DNA from: Cephalotrichum gorgonifer | Lineage: Eukaryota; Ascomycota; Sordariomycetes; Microascales; Microascaceae | Assembly: GCA_900312665.1 (NCBI GenBank) | Contig: ONZQ02000004.1 | Span: 998,244-1,062,243 of the forward strand | Direction: 5' to 3' | Length of the DNA stretch: 64,000 nucleotides | Shown here: piece by piece, positions 11,483 through 23,803 of the stretch | Layout: each line of letters starts with the position of its first letter | Numbering within the stretch: the stretch's first letter is position 1 | Notes under the pieces: model-generated | Told to the model about the DNA's origin: nothing | Databases searched by the model: none | The model's input: only the letters and a program-made list of their open reading frames with translations | Made by a program: the position numbers and the translations under genes

Positions 11483-13231
11483 ATGAAGGCTGTCCTCTAT
11501 TCTAGCCTCCCTGATGGCCACTTCAGGCTTATCAAGGTATTCTGCCACAATAACCGAGTATCGCTTTATATGAAGTCCTTCGACCTGCTGTCGCACCCAC
11601 CTTATACTGCCGTCTCCCACGCATGGGACACTAGCAACCAGATCGTACGCGTCAAATGCAACAAATCAGAGGTGCCGATTTCCAGAGAGCTTCTCGCGGC
11701 CTTTAGAGCTTTCAGAGCTTGTCCCGAGCTTCACAGTCCCGCCTGGTTGTGGGTAGATTCCATCTGCATCAACCAAACTGATTCCGCCGAGAAAGATGTC
11801 CAAATCACGATTATGGATCGGATATATCAGAACGCCAACATTGTTACGATTTGGATCGGCACGGCCACTGAGAGTGCCCAACAATGTCTTCGAGAACTCG
11901 ACCCATTCCAATCATTGATTGCAAGATGTCCGCCACAAGCCAGCATGGACTTCGTCATATCCCGCTCGTTCCCAACCGTTTGGAAGGAGCTCCCTGATAT
12001 ATTCAGGCGCCGTTGGTTTTCAAGATCATGGGTTCTTCAAGAGACTATTCTGGCCAGAGAATCCCGCCTTGTGTGCGGAACAACAGTGATTGATTGGCTC
12101 AAGACCACAAGGAACCACGTTCTTACGCTAGAAGAGAGCCAGAGTGATACTGGGATGCGTCGCCAGGACGCACTGGGGTACAGTATACTCAAACCGTTCT
12201 GTAAGTTGGCGCAGAGTGCGGTCCTTTAACCCCTAATTCCTGCTAATATTCCCTGTGTAGACCACTTGCAGTCACCTGGGTCACAACCGCGACGCGAGTA
12301 TGACATCCACCTGCTAAACCTCATCCGCGAACGAGAATGTACCCAGCCGGCCGACAAAGTGTACAGCATTCTTGGGCTCATCAGCCAAGAAATCCGCAGG
12401 CTCATCGTCCCTGACAGCTCATCGGATCACTGGACGGTTTTCGTGAGGCTCGGTAAAGCGTTCCTTCAACATCATGGTCCCGACCTCTTTATCCTTGCGC
12501 CATCGGTTGAGAGACCAGCAGAGCTTCCATCATGGATGCCTAACCTCAGCTGCCCACCATCGATGGCGCCGCTGGGGTACTCAGGCAGGGCCGGGAAAAT
12601 TGATGTTGTCTTGGGCAATGTTGCAGAGCGATCTATTCCAGAAGATAGTGATATCACCACGATCGGCGTTTCAGGAGTCCGCATGACCAGCATCCGTGAG
12701 AGGCACCAGATGCCCCAGCTCGAGAATGGGATTCAAGATAGAGCTGCGGCGGAGGAGGTCCTCCATGCCATCGGGAGGTGTACCCAGCTTCTTAAAGATG
12801 CCCCCCATCCCTTTGACAATATGGCGGTCATCTGGACCCTCATCGGAGGGGTTCAGGCCAAAGCCCGGGAACTTTCTCATCCGTTAGAAGACCTTTTTAA
12901 ACTGATGATGGAAAATATTCGCACCTATCGCAATTATCGAGACGAACAGGAAACGCCAAGCTCGTTCATGGCTTCATGGCTTCTAGAAGCGTGGAAGGGT
13001 GCTTGTCTCTTCACCACGCATGACGGGAATGTTGGCCTTGGGCCAAGCAATATGCAGGAAGATGACATGGTTTGCGTCTTCTTCGGCGCCTCTACTCCTA
13101 CTGTACTTCGCCCGACGAACGAGGGTACGTTCCAGGTTATTGGTCCCGCGTATGTTTTCGCTTACCAGGATGGCACTGCTTTCAAGGCCAGGGGTCCGAT
13201 CGAAAACTATACAATGTTTAGTATTATCTAA
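11483..13231 (+). CDS. HET-domain protein
   Basis: Heterokaryon-incompatibility (HET, PF06985) protein of 562 aa; exons 11483-12200 and 12261-13231 (GTAAGT donor, GCTAAT branch). HET domains are TIR-like modules that in some fungi trigger cell death after non-self recognition, but most genomic copies have no assigned role. The three domain blocks are intact: YTAVSHAWD (41-49), LWVDSICINQ (89-98) and RRRWFSRSWVLQE (176-188). The second half has the usual family features, including YDIHLLNLIRERECTQPADKVYSILGL. No NACHT, WD40 or other partner domain is fused, and no second incompatibility-type gene adjoins it. The ATG at 11483 is chosen over an in-frame ATG at 11309 because the segment between them lacks domain similarity and looks like leader. 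Confidence 0.88.
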
Positions 13232-15217
13232 GTACGACTCGTTAGCAATAGGGATGGGTTCCATGTTAGTGGTTTCGCGGACAGGCTGGCAATACTACTT
13301 ATAATGCTTACATGTAGGCAGAATTCATATTAGTAGCTAATGCACATTCATAGTACCTCGACGTACATTTTATCGCCCGCTAGAAAAGCCTTAAGCCGCT
13401 TTATGGGCCTGGGGAACGGGGTGTGGTGGACAAGTATACATGTATATATCATTGAAGTTGGCTACTCAAAGATATGTAGAGATATCCGACCCTTTGCTGT
13501 CCAAGATGACCCTCTCCTCGGCAACTACTCCGGTCTATTCCCCCTGCATCTTCGCCCTATTAAACACGACCTTTCGTTTCGTATCAACCAGCTCTTTGCA
13601 CTCTTTCAACGGAATATTGTATCCTCTTTAGACCTGGGTGGTTCGACGTCACACCCACCCGCCAGTGCCTCCTTTCAGCCGGAAGCCCGGAGAGAACCAG
13701 GGCGACCCGATAGAAGATGGTGGTCCTGCAACAGTTTCGAGTTATTAGTAAGATAAGGACAGTCGCCGACCTCGAGGAAGCCATATCTGCATACCATGAT
13801 GGGGTCACTGAGACTTGATGGGAACAGGCTCCAGAGAGAAACGCACCCGCTTCATGGTAGGCCTACGGGGAGCGCTGGTCATTATTCCGGGACTGGTGTG
13901 TATTTTGAAAACTCCGGTAGGCTAGGTATAGGGATAGCATGGCGACGAGAAGCGCCGGAATGTTCGTAGCCAAGGCCACGATGGCCGCTGGTGAGAGTGA
14001 AGACATTGGCAAATGGGCAGCGTCACGGAAGGTCGGTGGCCGTGGAGACGGGGGAATCGGTGTTTCGTCTCGGGCTGTGTGCTATGGTGATAACCTACTA
14101 CAGAGAGAGGTAACTGTTCCTACTTATACCCTACAGTTCAGGCCATAGGCCTGTCTGTTTTGTCATTAGATTGCTCATCCACATTTCGAGGACTCTAGTC
14201 CGACATCTGCGAGAGTGCGCTATTCGTTTCCCTCACTCAGTGACCCTGGGCCAAGAGATGAGGGTACAAGAGGTTTTTGATCGGCCTCTTATCGTATGAG
14301 GGGTATGTATCGTGTGAGAGCTGCCTCATATTCTTTTGGACAAGGGGTAAGAGCTCTGTACACTCGGTACAAACTACGAAGAAAATGACACGAAAAAAAA
14401 ACAAGTTACTCGCCCTAGCCACCTACATGACCATCCATGTCTTCATTAACACTGCCCTTCTTCATTTCCACCCCCACCTAAAGAAAAAATAAAACCCTTA
14501 ATAGGAAAACCAGCAAGGCAGAGAGTATCGAATCACACCAACATCTCTGCACCCATTGAGACAGGTATGCGTCGAGGCGCCCGGAAACCTATTCCGGTCC
14601 GCTTCGCCCCGACTGCGAGAGTGCGATATCGACTCAATTGTCGTCAGACTTTGCTGTCCCAGCCCCGGGAGCCCTGTTCCTGTTTCCTTTCCTTGGTGTT
14701 TACTCGCGATGTCCCCTGGTCTGTTGGTTCCACGGCTAACACTTGCAGACGTGCGTCCGGAATGGGCTCTAGGTGCAGGGTTCTTCACTCCGACAGTGCG
14801 CTGTTGGTCCGACGGCCCCACTTCCCGGGGCCGGACGCTGCTGTGTGAGATATATATCTTAGACTTCCGAATATCCAGCCGTCTTCCGGTGGCCATCGAC
14901 CAAGCCACCAGGCAGAGCCACGTATCAGAGGAAGGCTCTTAATAATGCAGATCCTTCTTGTATGGCTACTCATAATGGCACTGACAATGGCGATAGTCTG
15001 TAATTGCCCACCAGGCTACCGATGCCTTGACATGCATAGAAGGGTGATGGAGTGGACTCATTGTCCCGGCTACTATAAATATCGTCGTAAATTCCCAGTA
15101 TCTAACATCTAGCTAATATCCATGTGGTCTACGTTTATACTAGCAAGACGACACCCGCTATCTCTTCCACTCTCGATTGCCCCCTTTCCTCGGTTTCGTC
15201 GTGTAAGTCAATTGGGT
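13232..15217. other. Intergenic, HET gene to ankyrin Zn2Cys6 regulator
   Basis: About 2 kb. I examined the short frames here and found no domain, signal peptide or splice-supported model. A GTGTAAGTCAATTGG segment just before 15218 could be part of a 5'UTR intron of the downstream regulator. Confidence 0.4.
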
Positions 15218-18200
15218 ATGGACCAACCTCAACGTCCGCGAAAGAAACGCTGCCTCAATTATGACATGTGCCGATCGTGTCGCGCAAGCAAGAAGAAGGT
15301 ACGCCTCATCTAGTAACCACCCATCGAGTTGCCTCGCAGTTTGAAGGTCAACATGGAAACTCATGATATGAGCCGATGCTAGTGCGAACGTGATGGGGAG
15401 TGGCCCAACAGATGCAAGCGGTGTATCGAAAACGACCTCCCGTGCTCGGAGAACGAGAGGGCCTCGGGAGCTCCTCATCCGCCTCAGAGCATTGCCAGCG
15501 CTGCCGACCTCGAGAGACAGTATGACTTGTATGTTTTTTTTATCTTTTGTTTTCTTCTTCTTTTTCTTCTTCTTCTTCGTGTTTTTTCCCATCTCCATCC
15601 CGACATTCCTGGATATGCATTCTTGTCCAACACTCTATCAGGACCCTACGAATTGCATGGCTCAGACGACTGAGGCTATATGCGACGTCAGCCCAGACAA
15701 TCCGTGACTCGTGGGAGGCTATGTTTGGAAAGTTATATACCCCACGCCTCATGAAAGATCCCGTGGAACAACTTCACTCCGACCAAGACGCCGTCGCCGT
15801 TGGTATCACAGAAAGTCTGCGGGAACTGCTCTCTTCCAGTCATCATCCTTCGTCGCTGTTAACCCCTCCATCTCTGGTCTTCCTACTGGACAATGACGTT
15901 CACCGCTTCCAAAGCGACCCAACTTATAGACAATCAAGTCTCGCGTCGGTAGATTTCATCGACCGGGAGCGAAATGTCGACGATGTTGGTCTAGCGTTCA
16001 TAGTACAAGAGTTGCGTCTCGTCAACCTGCTGTGTTCCAACCATCCCAACGAAGAAGAAGTCGCCACCGAACTACAGAGATACCACAACGTCCATCGCGA
16101 ATGTGCGAACCGCTGGAAGGCTGCTTATGGATTCGAGGCAACCGGAATGCCTCTGCTGCATTGTCTATTTCTCTTAACAAAGGGGAAGGGATTCCTGCTG
16201 TTGATTCCAGGTTTTTCCCACCTCATGGAGGAGAAGGATATGTTCCAGCGGTCGATACTACACGTGGCACTTGAGCTTGGTGCTGACGAGACAGCTATAC
16301 ATCTACTGAACAAGTTAGCAGTTGGGAAAGATGTCTTCGGCCAATCGCTACTACACCTTGCTTCCTCGGTCGCTCTCTCGAGAGGCTCCGCAGTAGTAGT
16401 GACTCTTCTGAGTCAACATATGGCGGACGTTGGTAGTACGGACTACCTCGGGCGACAAGCCCTTCACTATGCGAGTGCTAGCGGCAAGACAGCCATTTCC
16501 AAGCTGCTCCTTGGGCATGGAGCCGATATCGAGCCGAACGACTGCCATGGGAGGACGCCACTAATGTTGGCCAACGAACACAGACACTCAGAAATTATGA
16601 GCCTGTTGTTTCAAGGTACTAAAAACATGGCGCAGGCGCCGGATTTGTTTCATGAGATGCCACAAAGGGAGCCTATGCAGACCGGCCAGGGAACTGCCGT
16701 GCGATCCCAACCCGCTAAGGGCGCCGCATCCGACTCGGCGGGCAACCTTCACCCGGCGCCGCTGTGGATGGCTGGCGCCGGGTATCTCCTCTATTGGCCC
16801 TGCGTCCATGAGATGCTCCATGACCTCTTGGATCGCGAAGGCATCAAGAATAGAACAGAATTCCCTATACAGCTGGAAGAGCAGCGGGGTTTGTTGCTTG
16901 CCTACCGCGAGGGGAAGCGTATGTATATATACGAGACGGCCGAGATCCCTAGAGACGTGGACTGCTCACCGACAGGCTCCCCAGCTCAGAGGTATTCATC
17001 GGGCTCTATGAGCGGCATCCGTCCGGAAGGCATCACGGGCTCTCGTACTCTACTGCGCAATCAAAGAGGGCCAGCAGACTTCAGCGAACCTACGGTATGG
17101 ACGTATGTAAAGAGCTTCGAGCAGAACATTCACATCATGCACCCGATCATTCTCCCCCAGGAAATACGCGACATGGTCCAACGTTTCCTCGACAGTATCC
17201 CGAAACCGTCGAAAGATTTTGCGACTACTGCCACGTTTGTCCCACAGCCTCTCCATCTGGCAGCTTTCGAGATCCCCGAGACAAGGCGGAATCGTTTACC
17301 CGGCCCCGGCCCTCGCCAGATGCAATACAGGACTGGGAGACCGGCACACACTATCGGCAATGCCGTCGTGCTAACCATCCTGGCTCTGGGTAAGATCTGT
17401 CTTTACCGGGAGTCCATTCCCAACGTTGTCTGTAGCAAGGATCATCAAAGCCAGGGCATCTGGAATGATGATCCAAGCTCGTCAGCGCATGCTTCGTTCC
17501 CCGGGGTGTACCATCCCAGCGCCTCATCTTCCTCGTCGATTCTGGAAGAAACCGAGCGCCCTACATTACGCCACCAGCATTCTTCTGAGGCAGGCTCGGG
17601 CTCCTCGGTACGGGCTATGTACGATGCCGTCCCTGGACTAGAATATTTTGAGATGGCTACGGATATTATCAGCTATGAATTAGGTGGCACTACTTTGGAC
17701 CACGTCTACGCCAACCTTTTTGCGGGACTGTACCATGGACAGCTTGGCCGAGTCGTCGAGAGCCACGCCTATATTCGCGATGGATGCACGACATTGATGA
17801 ATATATTGAGACCGTCTGTTACACCAGGATTCCCGAACGCCTATCCGCACTCTCAGGTCGCCCCCCAAAGTTAACAATCGGTTCATAGATCTCTCGAACG
17901 GTTCTCGGCTCTCGGCTCACAGGAGCCGAGTCTTGAAGAAAATCGCCTCTTGTTCGCCTTTTGGACAGGGCTCCAGCTTGAAAGGTACGTAATGCTACAG
18001 CCAAAAAAAGTTAAATACTTTGTGCCTTTAATCTGCCTCTGCTTCCCCTTCTCGTCCAATGGCGCGCCGGGCCTTGTACTAGATCCCGTTCACTAAACTC
18101 CACCTAGCGATATTATTGCCGAGATTCCACGCCACCAGTCTGGCATTCTGAGACTGGACAACAACTTTCCCTACCCCAACGTCGACGTGTGGCTTAGGAG

Positions 18201-19097
18201 CTGGATACAGGGAGAGCCCAGTGCATCGAAGTTAGCAAACAGCGTGATGCGTAGTTACATCGCGCAGCTGTATCTCAGGAGACATCTGAACTGGATCCAC
18301 AGCGATATCTACACCATTACCACTTCCCCCGTTGACCCACCAGATCTGTTGCGTGAGGTCAGGAAGGCACGGGATCTCGTCGCGGGCCTGAAGTGGGTTC
18401 CGAACACCCACACCTTCACCGAGAACGACCCGCCAGCTACCGACATATTGTCGGCCCGGCTTCGGGCCAAGTATTGGGGTTCGCAGGTGGTCACGTACCG
18501 GCCGTGTATCAAGCTGATACTCGACCTGTCGTACAAGCTCCGGTACCAAGAGGCTGCTCTAAGGCGGCCAATCGTCATCTTGTACGAGGATCTTCAGCCG
18601 GACACTATCAACCAGGTCGAATCTCTCCCTCAAGGAGTGTGGGAGTATGCCAGAAAAGGAATCCGTGCCCTCGTTGAGAGCACGCAGGCGTTTCACGGCC
18701 TGGGATTCAAGCGGCCCATCATAACAAATGTCTTCGGTACCGCCCACGCGTAAGTCGCACAGATTGAATTTCCTCCCGAGTTTTCTTTAACACCTATCCG
18801 GCGGCGGCGTTTACTGTTTTACGACACTCTCTATGGAGAGAGAGTATGTGTGTGTATATGTGTGTCCGAGCTAACAGCATGTTCGCCTGCCTTTGAAGCC
18901 AATGGGGCAATCTCGTGGTCCTGGCCGCCTGCTACCGCGATCCCTTCCTGCGCAAGGAGATAGACAGGAATAAGCTTCGGGACCTTTTCGAAAGGACGAT
19001 CTACTTTCTATGGCAGGTCTCAACGCCCGATAGTGCGCTACGCGTTGATCAACGGCTTCTCGAGGGAATCTACCAAAAGCTTTTCTTTACCTCATGA
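15218..19097 (+). CDS. Zn2Cys6 transcription factor with internal ankyrin repeats
   Basis: Predicted nuclear regulator of 1111 aa in six exons: 15218-15298, 15383-15528, 15642-17813, 17889-17984, 18108-18749, 18899-19097. The Zn(II)2Cys6 knuckle (about residues 18-46) reads CRSC-x6-C, then CKRC-x6-C, and is itself split by intron 1. A helical segment (LTLRIAWLRRLRLY, then GLAFIVQELRLVNLLC) follows. Residues roughly 270-400 form several ankyrin repeats, for example the FGQSLLHLA, GRQALHYASASGKTAISKLLLGHGAD and GRTPLMLANEHRHSEIMSLL repeats. The C-terminal half matches the fungal-specific regulator region: TYVKSFEQNIHIMHPII, NAVVLTILALGKICL, LLFAFWTGLQLE, SGILRLDNNFPYPNVD and GTAHAQWGNL. The exon 3/4 joint (CC|GTCTGT to 17889) is inferred from frame continuity (RPSLERFSALG). 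Regulatory targets are unknown. Confidence 0.85.
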
Positions 19098-21692
19098 ACG
19101 ATCTGGGGGGGTCCCTAAGTCTAGGTACAGGCTGTTAGTGACGACGGTCTGGTTGGCTTAGCTCACATCCCCCCTCACTCCCATGGGACGGATAAGCTGA
19201 ACGGATCCTTTTCCGCCGTGTAGATGATGCTAAGTGCGGAAATGAGCCACCTCTCCGTCGAGCAACTGGCGGCCTTCCGAATGGTGTCAACCGTATAAGA
19301 CATTGGACGACGATGGGTTTGTCAATGCTACCCGACGAAGACCCGAATCTTCCTTACAAAATGGGGGATGTCGTTGGTTGGGGAAAGTCCATGTGAGTGG
19401 AATACCATGTCTTGGCTGCTGGTCCGTGACGAGTGCGGCGTAATGGATTTGATGTGGGAATTCGGTATCCCGAATGTTTGCCCGGGCACGGTTTGCATAC
19501 GTCGGTGGAAGTGGAGTATTTTGGGCCGCATTTCGGCCCCACTGACCGGAGCATCATCACCAGACATAAGCTGCGGGGTTGGAAGTACAATTCCGATTGT
19601 GTGTAGTATTTCACAGGTTTATAAGACAGTCGGGAGACTGAAGAAACGGATTGCCCCACATCTTGCCTATGAAGAGCCTGCTGGATTTCAAGTTATGTTT
19701 GGACTCCATCCTGGATGATAGTAATTATTGTGGACGCGCTTCATGTTGTCGGCGTTATTCACCCTTTTTCCGTAACGGAGAAAGGGGGCGCAACTTGTTT
19801 TTACCAACAAACTTATGCTCGCGTGGGATATTTCATTAACTGGTTCTATCTACCTTTAGCGGTCCCGCGGTCCGCTGCTGCTTCCACATTGGAACATGGC
19901 GCCGCCTGCCATCCGGAGTTCTGAAATTGTCCCTATCTGGGACCTAACTGACGCATGTTACCCCGTATTAATCTAACCATATAGATCCTCCCGCCTGCAT
20001 TTGGCAGGATTTGTCTGCCTGGTATCGAGCCGACTGTGGCGAGGCGGACACTTGCGATGGCAGAGACTGAGGTCGTAATATCGGCCGAGCATCGCAGCTA
20101 ACCTTTATCACATTGATCGGCGGTGTCCTTGTTAGGAACACCTTCAATGAAATCATTTATGGAATTTCAGGCTCCATTGAAGCTGAGGTCAACAGTGATG
20201 GGTAGTTATATCGACGTTGAATCGAAGTCAAGTTTGGGGGAGCAAGAGGGTCTTGATCGAACCTGGACAAGGATGTCCCGACACTGTTGAAAATAGGATA
20301 CATAGGCTGGGAGGCACCAACTCGCCTTCACGTGACGGTATTGGGAGGAACGCTGAAGTGCGAAGTACTCCGTGAAGGACAGTGTGACGTGGAATAGGAG
20401 GTGTGGGGGAAGGAGCGGTTGCCACGTTTGAGACGTACCACGACATCATGGCGAGGAGAATTCCTCAGCTCGGGGCAGGCTCGATCTCTCGGCATCTGAC
20501 CCTCCTCCAACCACCCCCACGGACGGACGGACCCCCATACATTCCATTGTCATAATGTGTTGACCCCCAGACCCCCAAACCCCCAAACCATGGGACCACA
20601 ATACTTGGGTGTATGTGTATATATGACGAAAAGCCCGGTTCGAATATTAGCTATGTATTACTACCGAGAGGCGAGGGAGGAGCTAGCCAAAAATAAAGCC
20701 AGGGGGAAGGGACCTGCCCTCCGTTGCCGTATCACAAGCAGGGACTGTCTGTTGCCTGGATCCTCAATTTCAGCCACATACATATTACAAGCAGATCACC
20801 CCTGCTGGGCCTAACCGAAAACTCTATTCTGCGACGCCCAACAGTACGGGACGGTGTCCCCGGGAGGGTGAAGTAAGGTTCGCTTTACGTTCTAGAGGCT
20901 TCGTTCCGACGTGCTTGTGGTTGTAGGTTTCGCCACCCGCCACCCGCCACTCGCCCTGCCGCTGCCGCTGCCACTTGCCTCAATGCGGCCTGTGCTGTCT
21001 GGTTGGCTAGCTACTTGTAGACATGACGGTATTCCTACGCTGGCAGGGCCAGGGGGCCCTCTTCCGCTGCGAAAACCTCTCAGTCAGCTCAGATGCAGGC
21101 GTGGGGTTGCCGACCCACTAAGGCGCGGCGTGGCCAGTGCCTCTTCCCACTAGCCCTTTTGGGTCAGCCTTGAGCCCGAAACCTTTTGCACTGTCTCTCA
21201 CTGGCTGCGAGAAATTTTATCCTACCACGGAAGGTGCTGACTTTTTAAAAGAACAAAAACTTTCTCCCTCTCCCGGCCTCCTTCCTCCACTCCTTCACTT
21301 CCCACACCTCCCCCCATCTCTCTCTCTCCCGCTTCAAACAGAATCATCACCACCATCCACTTCGAGGAGACCGGAGCCGTAATAAACGCGTCTCTATTTC
21401 GAGCTATTTTCCTTGGACGTTTTTGATCCTTTTTTGTCTTTCCTTTCTGAAGAAATTTGTTTTCTTCTTTCCAGGGGAAATACAAAACCTTTCTGTTTTT
21501 TTTTCTGGTATCATCTCGTGTGCCTTCAGCCGCACGAATTTTATCTTCCACCTAATAACTTCAGAGAAGAGTTCGAGAGTCTCACCCTCTCCTTCCCTTC
21601 AACGACAGATCCACCTCCTTCCTTCGAAATCTCGACCATCACGAATCACTACCAACAACCTTCCATCCCATCAACAATCACCCATTTCCATC
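19098..21692. other. Intergenic, regulator to DED1
   Basis: About 2.6 kb with no supportable gene, tRNA or recognisable transposon. The last 450 bp (from about 21240) are strongly pyrimidine-rich with TC and CCTT runs and probably form the promoter and long 5'UTR of DED1. Confidence 0.5.
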
Positions 21693-23803
21693 ATGGCTGA
21701 TAACCTCAACATCGGGAGCCTTAGCCTCGACTCCCAGGCCCCCGGTGGTCGCTCCTACATCCCCCCGCACATGCGAGGAAAGATGGGCGGCCCCCAGGCC
21801 GCTTCTGCCCCCAACGGTACCTCGGCTGGTCCCGCTGCCGGCGGTCCTCCCGCCAACGGACTGAACAACAGTGCCTGGTCTAGGTATGTCCTCATTCCCT
21901 CCCCCGGCTTGGTTGAAAATAGAATCAACTATTCTCGACGCGTCAAATGTGCGACGTTACTGACTGTTGGTGATTTAGCAACAATGCTTACAACGCGCGC
22001 CCCTCTGCCGGCGGCGGAGGCTGGGGAGGCCCGGACGGCGGTTCCTCGCATTACTCTTCCGGCAACCGTGGACGGTGGACCGGCGATGGCGGTAACAGGG
22101 GTGGATACGGCGGCGGATACGGTGGACGTGCTGGTGGCCGCGGTGGCGGTGGACCCGGTGCTGGTCAGTGGGTCAACGGAAAGCACATTCCCGGTTCCTC
22201 CAACGCCAACCTGGAGCGCGAACTCTTTGGCGTCCCGAACGACCCTACGAAGCAGCACACCGGTCTTAACTTCGAGAAGTACAACGACATCCCCGTCGAG
22301 GCCTCCGGCGACAACGTCCCCGAGCCCGTCGTCGAGTTCACCAACCCCCCGCTCGACCCCCACCTCCTCGAGAACATCGCCCTGGCCAGGTACACCGTCC
22401 CCACGCCTGTCCAGAAGTACTCGATCCCCATCGTCATGGGTGGTCGTGACCTGATGGCCTGTGCCCAGACCGGCTCAGGAAAGACGGGTGGTTTCCTCTT
22501 CCCCATCCTCGCCCAGGCATTCAAGACCGGCCCTTCGCCCGTCCCGTCCATGCCCGGCCATCAGCGCAAGGCTTTCCCCACCTCGCTGATCCTCGCCCCC
22601 ACCCGCGAGCTTGTCTCTCAGATCTACGATGAGTCCCGCAAGTTCACTTACCGGTCCTGGGTTCGCCCCTGCGTCGTCTACGGTGGTGCCGACATTGGTA
22701 GCCAGCTTCGTCAGATCGAGCGCGGCTGCGATCTCCTCGTCGCCACCCCCGGCCGCTTGGTGGATCTCATCGAGCGCGGCAGGATCTCCCTTCAGTGCAT
22801 TAAGTATCTCGTGTTGGATGAGGCCGATCGTATGCTTGACATGGGTTTCGAGCCCCAGATTCGCCGCATTGTCGAGGGAGAGGATATGCCTGGTGTGCAG
22901 CAGCGCCAGACGCTCATGTTCTCGGCTACCTTCCCCCGGGACATCCAGATTCTCGCCCGCGACTTCCTGAAGGATTACATATTCCTCTCGGTCGGTCGTG
23001 TTGGATCCACCTCTGAGAACATTACTCAGAAGATCGAGTACGTCGAGGACGTCGACAAGCGCTCTGTTCTTCTCGACATTCTCCACACCCACGGCGCTGG
23101 TTTGACTCTGATCTTCGTCGAGACCAAGCGCATGGCCGACTCTCTGTCGGACTTCTTGATCCAGCAGAGCTTCCCTGCCACCTCGATCCACGGCGACCGC
23201 ACCCAGCGCGAGCGTGAGCGCGCCCTCGAGTTCTTCCGAAACGGACGCTGCCCCATCCTCGTGGCGACGGCTGTTGCCGCCCGTGGTCTCGATATCCCCA
23301 ACGTCACCCACGTCGTCAACTACGACCTGCCCACCGACATCGATGACTACGTTCACCGAATTGGTCGTACCGGCCGTGCCGGAAACACCGGTATCTCCAC
23401 CGCCTTCTTCAACCGTGGAAACCGAGGTGTTGTTCGCGGCCTCATCGACCTCCTCAAGGAGGCCAACCAGGAGGTCCCCGCCTTCCTTGAGACTATTGCC
23501 CGCGAGTCTAGCTACGGCGGTGGTGGTCGTGGCCGCGGTGGCGGGTCTTCTCGTGGCCGTGGTAACGCTGGCGCTAGCCGCGACTTCCGCAAGTACGGCG
23601 GTGGTGGCGGCGGGTTCGGCGGCGGCAGCGGCGGCTACGGCGGCGGCTACGGCGGCGCTCCCACTCCCAGCTACGGCGGCGGCGGCGGCGGCGGCGGATT
23701 CGGCGGCGGTCCTGCTCCTTCCTATGGCGGCGGCTACGGCGGTGGCGGCGGCGGCGGCGGCTATGGCAACCCCGGCGGCGCTGGTGGCCAGTCTTGGTGG
23801 TAA
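21693..23803 (+). CDS. DED1: DEAD-box RNA helicase Ded1/DDX3
   Basis: ATP-dependent RNA helicase that promotes translation initiation scanning; cytoplasmic, 671 aa. Exons 21693-21883 and 21979-23803. The N-terminus holds the eIF4E-binding-like YIPPHMRGK motif and an RGG/GYGG-rich stretch. The helicase core is complete: Q-motif region (PTPVQKYSIPIVMGGRDLMACAQTGSGKT with Walker A), PTRELVSQ, TPGRLVD, DEAD (in LVLDEADRMLDMGFE), SAT (MFSATFP), then domain 2 with VETKRMADSL, HGDRTQRERE, VAARGLDIPNV and HRIGRTGRAG. The tail is a long GGG/GYGG low-complexity segment ending GGQSWW, as in fungal Ded1. The frame is open upstream of 21693, but MADNLNIGSLSLDS is the conserved start. The long pyrimidine-rich leader is a possible site of translational control. 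Confidence 0.96.

Noticed and set aside
13232..15217. Small frames that could be secreted peptides
   Set aside because: None has a convincing signal peptide, cysteine pattern or splice-supported model.
20638..20652. GGTTCGAAT string resembling a tRNA T-loop
   Set aside because: No matching acceptor stem, D-arm or anticodon arm in the flanking sequence.
19098..21692. Possible degenerate transposon in a 2.6-kb gene-free stretch
   Set aside because: No terminal repeats, target-site duplications, transposase or reverse-transcriptase fragments, and no clear RIP-type bias visible by eye.
22475..23356. 293-codon minus-strand frame inside DED1
   Set aside because: Antisense shadow of a highly biased coding sequence; no domain similarity.
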